Positions 22,101 through 30,592 of a stretch of DNA of 64,000 nt are shown one piece after another. How positions within the stretch are numbered: position 1 is the first letter of the stretch; the number at the start of each line of letters is the position of its first letter. The DNA comes from Entomortierella parvispora (lineage: Eukaryota; Mortierellomycota; Mortierellomycetes; Mortierellales; Mortierellaceae): positions 992,001 to 1,056,000 of the forward strand of contig OY752153.1 in NCBI GenBank assembly GCA_963573315.1, given 5' to 3'. Made by a program: the position numbers and the translations under genes. The notes below the pieces were generated by a model that was not told the origin of the DNA, ran no database searches, and saw only the letters and a list, made by a program, of their open reading frames with translations.

Positions 22101-22685
22101 GATGCAGAGACATCTTTATATGAGGATGAATCGGATACAGAACCGCTGGACAATGCAGAGGCGTCGCGCAATCTCTCAGCTACATCCGCAGGTTTTGCGC
22201 TACAAGCAACTTACAAAGTTACTGTTAACTGGCCTGAAAGAATCGTCTCGAGCTGCGACTGCTTTGTTTTTTTCCAAGGGAGAACCCAGTGTAGGCATAT
22301 CGCCTTGGTTAGGGTTTGCATTGGGCTGAACGTTTTAAAGTTCACACCTCCACCACGTGTCCCAGGGCTTCGGCTGATCCCCCTTTCTGAGGATGAGGCA
22401 GACAATGAGGCAGACAATGAGGCAGAGGTTGAAGAGCCGGACAAGGAGCAACTCGATCAGGAAGAAATACTGGAGAACGAGCGAAAAATTGAAGAAGTGC
22501 TAGCAATCTTGGAGCGAATGAACCAAGATCTCCAGAATCCAGAAACTATTGGGTGCAAGCGACAAAACTTGGACGAATGTTTAGAGACGATGAGGTCAGT
22601 AGAGAAGCTGCTGCAAACTGGAGCAGTTCGATGTGATCCTGATTATCACAAGCGAAGGAGACTGTCGCAGGAGCCCGGGAGGTAG
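19173..22685 (+). mobile_element. Mutator-like (MULE) transposase gene, apparently internally deleted
   Basis: Exons: 19173-19674, 19747-20048, 20134-20193, 20273 to ~20805, then after a frame break ~20810-21212, 21310-21444, 21492-22685. N-terminal Ser/Thr-rich region and acidic linker; a FAR1/WRKY-GCM1-type zinc domain (YLCNYSG, FRCGCKGRL, IIGHNHP); the MULE catalytic region (SVVVRHSGGFGIPVAFLL, VVMLDHGHAERKAV with the likely second Asp, NNLVESWHRTLKKKF with the likely Glu near 21591); an acidic tract of imperfect Glu/Ser/Asp repeats at ~22010-22170; and a C-terminal SWIM zinc finger (SSCDCF...QCRHIAL). Between the zinc domain and the catalytic core, around 20805, the frame shifts and the segment that should hold the first catalytic Asp is missing. 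It is therefore probably inactive unless an assembly error explains the break. Confidence 0.85.
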
Positions 22686-23150
22686 AAAGAGGTGAAGTCT
22701 GACCACTTACAATAAAAAAAAAAAAAAAAAATGCGGAGAGAAAACAAAGGTAAAAGGGGACGCGTGGCGGCGCGTTGGCAAGTGAGAAAAAAGGAAAGGG
22801 CGAAGTCGTTGAGCATGCAGATCACCCTGGACGGGAAGCGTCATGGGTGGATTTGCGCACAGCCTCTCACTCGTCGGAAACTGTGCAGTGGTGGCACCGA
22901 CACGTATTGCCTCGCTCTTCTTCCTTGTCCTCATCCTCCCTCATCCTCATTTTCATTCTCATTCTCATTCTCATTCTCATTCTCATTCTCATTCTCATTC
23001 TTGTCCTCATCCTCATCCTCATTGCGAGCGCATATTCCCTTGCTGCCCTCAGTGTCACTGTCACTGTTACTCATTTCGCTTAGTATTGCTACCGCTCTTC
23101 GCTTCAGGCACAAGTGTCACCGCCTGCTTTCCTCTTTTCACTCTTCCAGG
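22686..23150. other. Intergenic with hexanucleotide microsatellite
   Basis: Between the MULE stop and the next LRR start. Includes an A run at ~22712-22730 and the CATTCT repeat described separately. Shows CT-rich promoter character. Confidence 0.45.
22950..23003. repeat. (CATTCT)n microsatellite
   Basis: About eight to nine tandem CATTCT hexamers, flanked by CATCCT variants, in the leader of the broken LRR gene. Confidence 0.85.
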
Positions 23151-24519
23151 ATGAGGCAGACACATCCCCTCGAACTGCACGAGATTTGCTCTCTGATTGC
23201 CTGCAACCTGGAACTCGAGGACCTCACCGTCTGTGTGCGCTTGAATCAAAACTGGAATGACTCCTTCACACCCCTTCTATACAGCTCTGTCCTCTTGTCT
23301 GAATATGGCCCCAGCATGAGAGTCATCGAGAGAAACAAGCACCTTGTACGACATATAGCAATCGATCACCTGTTTTTCAAAGAGATACCATCGCCATATG
23401 AAGCAGTGCAAGGTCTTTTCAGCATCATGGCCGACTCTGCTCTAGCCACTCTAGCTATAACAAATACCTCGGATGGAGACTTTAGATCCTCAATGGGAGT
23501 CAGGGGAACTCAGGCACTAGCCGAAGCACTAAAGGCTAACACGACTCTATCCACTCTGACCATATCGCGCGACAAGACTGGAGTAAATAGCTGAAGCACT
23601 CGAGAGAAACTCGACTCTGCGTATTTTGTCGTTAAGCTACAATGATATTGGAGATGACGGAGCGCAGGTACTAGCAGAGGCACTCAAGACCAACTCGACG
23701 CTAACTAGATTGGACTTGCGAGGCAACTCGATCTGCAGCTATGGGGCAGGGGAGCTGGCTGTGTCTCTCAAGATCAACTCGACTCTGTGCACCTTGGACT
23801 TGAGTTACAATGGGATTGAGAGACTTGGGGCTCAGGCACTGGCCGAAGCGCTCAAGTTTAACTTGAATCTGACCAGTATGAACTTGAGATTCAACTCGAT
23901 CGGAAACGACGGGGCTATAGCGATGGCTGCGGCACTCAAGATCAATTCGACTCTATCCTATTTGGATTTAGGGTCCCACATGTACTGGTTCGCTCCAATT
24001 GGATCCTACGGGGCCCAGGCACTTGCTGAGGCACTCAAGACCAATTCGACCCTTTCCACCTTGAGGTTAGAGTACAACGAGATCGGCGACGACGGAGCTC
24101 AAGCTCTAGCTGAAGCACTCAAGATCAATTCGACTCTTTCTACGTTGGACTTGAACAACAATATGATCAAAGATCAAGGAGCTCGGGCGCTGGCTGAGAC
24201 ACTCAGAACCAACTCGACTCTGACAAGTTTGAAGTTGGGGTCCAACGAGGCAAAGTCCTTCCCAGTAAGAGAGAACGCAATTGGAAGCGATGGAATTAAA
24301 GCATTGGCGGAGGCGCTAAAGACCAACTCGACTTTAACGTCTCTGGACGTGGCCAGAAATTCAATTCTTGCAAATGGGGCTCTAGCCCTGATTGAGGCGC
24401 TCAAGAGCAATTCGTCTCTGACAACTTTGGATGTATCGGGCAACATGATGGGACATGACGGAGGTCGGGCACTTGATGAGTTTCGAAGGACTAACCGAAC
24501 TCGGGCTATATACTTTTAG
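23151..24519 (+). pseudogene. F-box-like/LRR gene with internal frame break
   Basis: An ATG at 23151 opens the same F-box-like start as its neighbours (LELHEICSLIACNL, NQNWNDSFTPLLYSSVLL). The frame ends at a stop at 23592-23594, in what should be an LRR; the LRR array resumes in another frame from about 23587 (IAEALERNSTL) and runs to 24519 with about ten 28-residue repeats. The expected ~8 residues joining the two LRRs are missing, so a small frame-shifting deletion lies near 23575-23590. Assembly error is less likely here because a coding segment, not just one base of a homopolymer, is absent. Confidence 0.75.
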
Positions 24520-24779
24520 CTTGCAATAGAAGTTGTAGATATTTATTGTGCGTTGCAGAGATTTTGTCTTATCGGAGCCTGAATGGGCCGATTAAATTTT
24601 TTCGAAGATGGATTAGTTTTTGGTGGGATAAGGGCGTTTGAGTGGTGTTTGAACTATTGGACCCGTTGAAATGTAAGCTCAAACAGCCTCAATAATTGAG
24701 AAAGCTCATTTAAAATTAATATTCAGTCGACAAAAGTGTTGCAAGGCACAAATATATCATATTTTGAACTTCTTCCTCC

Positions 24780-25050
24780 ATGGTAGCGTGCATCCAAGGA
24801 GGCTAACTCGACTCTGACCATATTGATCTTGGAATCCAACGAGATTGGGGACAACGGATCGCAAGCATTGGCTGAAGTGCTTCAGACTAACACGTCTCTG
24901 ACCACTTTGACTTTGAGCATCAACACGAGAAGCCCTCAAGCTTAATTCGACCTGGCACACCCTGGAGTTGGCGGGAGACCCGATTGAACATGTTGGAAGC
25001 CCCCTGGATGAAACACCCAAGATCAACTCGGTTCTGTCCATGGTGCTTTG
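24780..25050 (+). pseudogene. Relic of LRR repeats
   Basis: Short stretches such as ANSTLTILILESNEIGDNG and ALAEVLQTNTSLTTLTL read in one frame, followed by frame-broken copies (INSVLSM). This is a leftover of three or four LRR units with no start or F-box part. It sits between the broken gene (ending 24519) and the intact one (starting 25400). Confidence 0.65.
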
Positions 25051-25399
25051 AACAGGCGTTGTATCTTTCTAGCGGATTCCCTTCAGCCAGGTCAGCCAGG
25101 TTGACAAGTACGCTTGGAATTGGTGCAGACGGACACGACCTTCAAAGGCCACAGCCCGAACTCGCCAGGGTAGACACTCCGTGTGCACTGTGCCACAAGG
25201 GATTATTCTCCCCTCGGCCCTTGAAATTTTCTATTTTCTTTGTGTCACGAAGGGAGAATGTCGACATCTAATTCATTCCTTTTCTCATTCACCATTGTTT
25301 CCTTCTTATTCCATTGTTTTCTCCATTGCTGCGCATGTTGACTCGCTCGTTTAGCTTCGGACACCACTGCGCTATTAGTACATTCCTCTCCACTCCACC
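25051..25399. other. Intergenic, leader of LRR gene
   Basis: Pyrimidine-rich leader directly before the ATG; no gene seen. Confidence 0.4.
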
Positions 25400-27226
25400 A
25401 TGATGACACGCACACACCTCCTTGACTTGCCCGAGATTCGATCATGGATTGCTACCAGCCTTCGACTCCGCGACCTTGTCTCCTGTGCGCTTGTGAATCG
25501 GGACTGGAATGAATCCTTCACAGCACCTCTCTACAGCTTTATCTTCTTGTCGGAAGATGGCCCCAGCATGGACTCTTTCGAGAAAAACAAGCACCTAATA
25601 CGACACTTGCACATCAGTCGCTCTTTCATTCAAGAGCTACCTTCACCATCTGGAGGAGGTGGAGTCCTTTTCAGCATTTTGGCCAACACATATCTGACTG
25701 CACTGGAAGTAGCAGACTCTTTGATAGGAGACGGCGAAGCACTGGTAGTAGCTGACGCGCTCATGAACAGCTCTACTCTTGCCGTTTTGAGGCTGAGGCA
25801 GAATCTGATTACCGACGTGGGAATTCAGGCGCTGGCTGTGGCGCTCAGGACAAATACAAGTCTGACCAGTTTAAACTTGGATCTCAACTCGATCAGACAC
25901 ATCGGGGCTCAAGCGCTGGCAGAGACCCTCAAGACAAACTCGACTCTGTCCTTTTTATCTTTGTCTCTTACTGGGATTGACGACGAGGCAACTCGGGAAC
26001 TGGCCGAGGCGCTTAAAATCAACTCTACTCTGTATATTTTAGAGCTGTCCTGCAATGATATCAAGGACGATGGGACTCGGGCACTGGCAGAGGCACTCAG
26101 GGCCAACTCGGCATTGGCACATCTAAATTTGTATGGTAATGAAATCGGTTCAAATGGGGTTGAGGCTTTGGGGAGAGCACTCAAGGTCAACTCGGCACTG
26201 ACGTATTTGGACTTGGGAAATACCGATTTGGGAGATGATGGAGTTCAAGCACTGGCTGAGGCGTTCAAGACCAACTCGACTTTGGACACTTTGAACTTGA
26301 GTGGGTGCTCGATCGGAGAACAGGGATTTCAGATGCTGGCTGAGGCACTCAAGACCAACACGGGTTTGACCGATTTAAGGTTGTACGCGAACGAAATTCA
26401 GTGTAGTGGAGCTCGGGCATTTGCTGGTGCGCTCATGATCAACTCGACTCTGTGTACCTTAGATTTGAGCAGCTGTAAAATCGAAGATGGTGGAACTCGG
26501 GCGCTGGCAGATGCACTCGATGTCAACTCGACTCTGACAAGTTTAGACCTGTCGGCTAACTCCATCGGTACGAGCGGAGCTGAGGCGCTGGCAAGAGCAC
26601 TCAAGACCAATTCGACTCTGACGTATTTAAGCATCTGGAGCAACGACTTGGAAGATGATGGAGTGCAAGCATTGGCTGAGGGACTTCAAACCAACTCGAC
26701 ACTGGCCAGTTTGGACTTGAGCTGGAACTCGATTCAGGAACGAGGAGCTCAAGTGTTGGCTGAAGCAATCAAGACCAACTCGGGTCTTACGAAATTAAAG
26801 CTGGCCTCCAACCAAATTAAATGCAATGGTGCTCAAGCCTTTGCTCAGGCGCTGAAAACCAACTCGACTCTGACTCGTTTGGAATTGACGTCCAACTCAA
26901 TTGGAAGCGATGGAGCAAGGGCAATGGCGGATGCACTCAGGACCAACTCGACTCTTACCCGTTTGGATTTGGCGTCCAACTCAATTGGATGCAGGGGAAT
27001 AGAGGCAGTGGCGGATGCGCTCAAGACCAACTCGACCCTGACCCGGTTGGATGTAGAGTCCAACTCAATTGGACGCAACGGAGCAAAGGCAGTTGCGGAT
27101 TCGCTCAGAATCAACACGACTCTGACGGTTCTTTTGTTGACCGACAATCACATTGAAGATATTGGAACTCTGTCGCTAGCGGAGGCACTCAAGAACAATT
27201 TGACTCTGGAAACTTTGGAGTTGTAA
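25400..27226 (+). CDS. F-box-like/leucine-rich-repeat protein (RNI-like), 608 aa, intact
   Basis: Single exon. F-box-like N-terminus (LDLPEIRSWIATSLRLRDL, CALVNRDWNESFTAPLYS), then a spacer (DSFEKNKHLIRHLHISRSF) shared with the paralogues, then about 17 regular 28-residue LRRs ending in LTLETLEL. The best-preserved member of the local cluster. Role inferred as for the gene at 16970: probably an SCF-type adaptor or an intracellular recognition protein. No transmembrane segment or nucleotide-binding (NACHT) domain is present. Confidence 0.85.
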   Translation: MMTRTHLLDLPEIRSWIATSLRLRDLVSCALVNRDWNESFTAPLYSFIFLSEDGPSMDSFEKNKHLIRHLHISRSFIQELPSPSGGGGVLFSILANTYLTALEVADSLIGDGEALVVADALMNSSTLAVLRLRQNLITDVGIQALAVALRTNTSLTSLNLDLNSIRHIGAQALAETLKTNSTLSFLSLSLTGIDDEATRELAEALKINSTLYILELSCNDIKDDGTRALAEALRANSALAHLNLYGNEIGSNGVEALGRALKVNSALTYLDLGNTDLGDDGVQALAEAFKTNSTLDTLNLSGCSIGEQGFQMLAEALKTNTGLTDLRLYANEIQCSGARAFAGALMINSTLCTLDLSSCKIEDGGTRALADALDVNSTLTSLDLSANSIGTSGAEALARALKTNSTLTYLSIWSNDLEDDGVQALAEGLQTNSTLASLDLSWNSIQERGAQVLAEAIKTNSGLTKLKLASNQIKCNGAQAFAQALKTNSTLTRLELTSNSIGSDGARAMADALRTNSTLTRLDLASNSIGCRGIEAVADALKTNSTLTRLDVESNSIGRNGAKAVADSLRINTTLTVLLLTDNHIEDIGTLSLAEALKNNLTLETLEL

Positions 27227-28049
27227 CTCAATTAGATCGGAGCTCAGGCGTCGGTTGAGGCACACAGGACATTTTAGAATAGCCTCAGCTTAAATAATGA
27301 GACTCTCCACACCTCCTATTTTTTGTATATACCACGAAGACGAGAAGGTCAACTTCTGCCCGTTCTCTACTCATTCCTTCTCATTCTTTCTCACACTCTC
27401 TTTGTTTTGTGCATTGTAACTACCCGCGTTACAGCAACAGGGAAACATGCTGCCGTCAAACGATCTGAGCCCAACTTTTGCCCTTGTCGAAGCCATTCGC
27501 CCTATCGCCGGTCACTTGTAGCCATCACTCGTCCTCACAGGTCTTAACCATGAGTAGTTCAGAGCCACCGCGGTCCCACTTGTCGAATTGTCAAGTCCAA
27601 ACACGAATTCAGACGCAGAGGCGTATAACCATCGTTCGGCCGAGGATAAGAGATGCGAATTGGGCTGATGGAGATCTTCCCACTACAGTCTAAAAGAGTG
27701 GGCCTGCTGAGTAGTGGTTGCCGCAGGGATATCATCCGATCAACCACAGTACTGATTGCCCCAGTATTAATAACTTCTGGCTGGAACTGGTGGTAGCACC
27801 AGCTAAAGTGAGACTGTGCACATCGATTCAAAATCAAAGGACTGCGCCATCAGATTTTCTCACGAGCACCGATAAGGTATAAATACACGACGTATTTTTT
27901 CCATCTTGCAAGAAGTATCACGATCTCCTCCACCCAACCCAGAGACCCTTCAGGAACGCTCAAGAGGACACTCGCAACGACATGTACACCCCCTGAACAA
28001 ACACGAACTCCTTGAACAGATTAGACTCGTGTAATGCAACATGGTTCAG
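27227..28049. other. Intergenic between LRR genes
   Basis: 823 bases without a recognisable gene; short open frames only. Confidence 0.45.
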
Positions 28050-30028
28050 CTACGCGATTGCACTTGACGGACGGCGATTGCGGACGACGTATTTAAATAT
28101 CAATCTATTATAACCTAAAATTATCCAAAAATCAGGTGTGGATTTCATCGAGCTGGACCAGCGTGCTTCAGCCAGAGCCTTAGCTCCACGTTCCCCGATC
28201 TGGTTGCGCGCCAAGTTCAAGGTGGATAAAGTCGAATTACTCTTGAGTGCCACAGCAAGTGCGAGGGCTCCATCATCTCCTATTTCACTGCACTCCAAGT
28301 TCAAAGTGGATAAAGACGAGTTGGTCTTGAGTGCCTCAGCAAGAGCCTGGGCTCCGCTGCATCCGATACAATTGTGTACACTATTCACCGACTTGGACCC
28401 TAACTTCAAACTTGTCAGGGTCGAATTGACCTTGATTGCCTCTGCCAGCGCTTGAGCTCCTTGCTCCCGGATGCAATTGTTATTCAAGTTCAATTCAGAA
28501 AGAGTCGAATTGGTCTTGAGTATTTCGGCTAAAGCCAGAGCACCACGATCCCCGATCTCATTCCACTCCAAGCTCAAAGACGATAGAGTAGAGTTGGTCC
28601 TGAGTGCCTCAGCAAGAGAATGGGCTTCATCATCTCCAATTTTGTTGTATTCTAGGTTCAGGGTGGACAGAGTCGAGTTGATCCTGAGTGCCTCAGCAAA
28701 AGCCTGGACTCCGCTACTTGTGATATAGTTGCTCCCTATTATGATGCTGTCCTGCGGACGAGACCCCAAGTTCAGACTGGTCAGTGTCGAGTTATTTTTG
28801 AGTGCCTCGGCCAGGGCCTGGGCTCCTTGGGCTCGGATCATATTGTTGCCTAAGTCCAAGCTCGACAAGCCCGGGTTGATCTCAAGAGCCTTGGCCAGCG
28901 CCTCGGCTTCAGGATCCTCGATTTTGTTGTATTCCAAGTTCAAGGTTGACAGAGTCGAGTTGACCTTAAGTGCCTCAGCTAGCGCCTGCACCCATCCGGA
29001 TTCTATCTGGGAAACCCCCCTATGACAGAACCCTAAATCCAAAGTCGTCAAACTCGAGTTGACCCTGAGTGCCTCAGCTATAGCCGTAACTCCACGATTT
29101 CCAATGTAATTGTTGTTAAGATTCAAGGTGCGTAAAGTCGAGTTAATCTTGAGTGCTTCCGCCACAGCTACACCTCCTTCGACTGTGATCCCGTTATTCC
29201 CCAAGTTGAGATAAGTCAGAGTCGAGTTAATCTTCAGTGCCTCAGCCAACATCGCCGCTCCAATGATCCCTAACTTGTTGGCTCTTAAGTTCAAAAGGTC
29301 AGCGTCGAGTTAATCCCAAGCGCTATAGCCAAAGCACCAGCCCCAGGCTCTTGGATATCATTGAAGCCCAACTCTAAAGTGTGCAGAGTCCGGTTGATCT
29401 TGAGCGCCTCAGCCAGCTTTATAGCTCCATGGTCCTTGATCACGGCGAACGACAGATTCAAAGAGGACAAAGTGGAGTTGTTCTTAAGCGCTTCTGCCAA
29501 TGACCGAGTTTGGTTCTTTTTGATCTTTACGCCTATCTCCAAAGTGGTCAGACCCGAATTGGACTTGAGTGCATCCAGTAGCGCCTTAATTCCTTTTCCT
29601 TGATTCACATCTGCTCTCAGGATCAGCGTAGATAGAGTGGAATTGGTCTTCAGTGCTTGCGCAATCGCCAGCACACCCACATTATGTATGAAGGAATGCA
29701 TAATGCTTAAAGTGGTCAAAGATGAGTTGGCCAGGACGCTGGAAAACATCTGTGCCAGTGCAGATAATGCAGGACTGACTGTTGATAGAGACTGATTCAT
29801 GTCGAAGAGGCCATAAAGCTTCATGTGTTGTATTAGTTGTTTGTTCTTCTGGACAGTTTCCAGACTGAGGCCACCGTTCGACATTGTGACAGATCTGTAG
29901 AGCAGTGGTGTGAATAAGTCGTTCCAATCATGACTCACGCGCGCACAGGAAGCAATGTCCTTGAGTCGAAGGTAACTGGCAATCAAAGAGCGAAGCTCGG
30001 GTAGATCGAGAGGTTGTGTCTGTTCCAT
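28050..30028 (-). pseudogene. F-box-like/LRR gene split by a one-base frameshift
   Basis: The first open part, 30028-29291 (245 codons), starts with the F-box-like region (LDLPELRSLIASYLRLKDI, CARVSHDWNDLFTPLLYRS) and seven or so diverged LRRs, and ends NSTLTF-stop. The second part, 29294-28050 (414 codons), picks up at once with NLRANKLG and regular LRRs. One extra base in the A4 run at about 29293-29296 (plus strand) would fuse them into one ~660-residue protein. This is either a true frameshift or a homopolymer error in the assembly; everything else is intact. Confidence 0.8.
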
Positions 30029-30592
30029 TCCGAGTAAGAGCGATGGGAGCTACGGCGACGGCGATGGAGATGGTGACGAGAGAATGAATCCTGTGACCCG
30101 ATTCGTCTTGTGTTCATCTTTCGCGGACACACAGGAACATTTTAAGGGGCCAGCCAAGGCGAAGCAACATGAGTGGCCCGCGCTCGTGTCGCGTTTCGCG
30201 ATGTATTGTGTGTGTTCCAACGACATTCACGGGTGGGGCTCACCTGAGCCCATGGCTCTCTTTGGTTCCCTGGATAGGCACAAGGATGATGCCACCCTTG
30301 AACAGTAGCAGCCTTGCTCCTCTGTCGATCTCCACATCCGTCCTTGGGTGGCGCATGGTCTACTTCTCCACCTCTGTCGTCACATCCTGCATAATCGAAT
30401 AAACCCCTTTTTGTTTGACTGTGCCATCGTCTTCGCCTCCATTCCTCCATTCATTCCCATTGCACTGCATTACGTTGGCACCTTTTTTCTCCCTTCTTCT
30501 TCTCTTTCTCCCTCCTCCTTTTCCCCTACCCCCCTTACCTCACCTCATTTCCGCTTTTCCATTCATTTCCCCCAACTTCACTCCATTCCATC
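30029..30592. other. Intergenic, divergent promoter region
   Basis: Between the LRR gene (-) and the F-box gene (+). The 3' half is strongly pyrimidine-rich (30480-30590), as before several genes here. Confidence 0.5.

Noticed and set aside
22950-23003. Short regular repeats as a CRISPR-like array
   Set aside because: Simple CATTCT microsatellite without spacers; the genome is eukaryotic.
25400-27226. LRR proteins as NLR immune receptors
   Set aside because: No NACHT or NB-ARC domain; the N-terminus is F-box-like.
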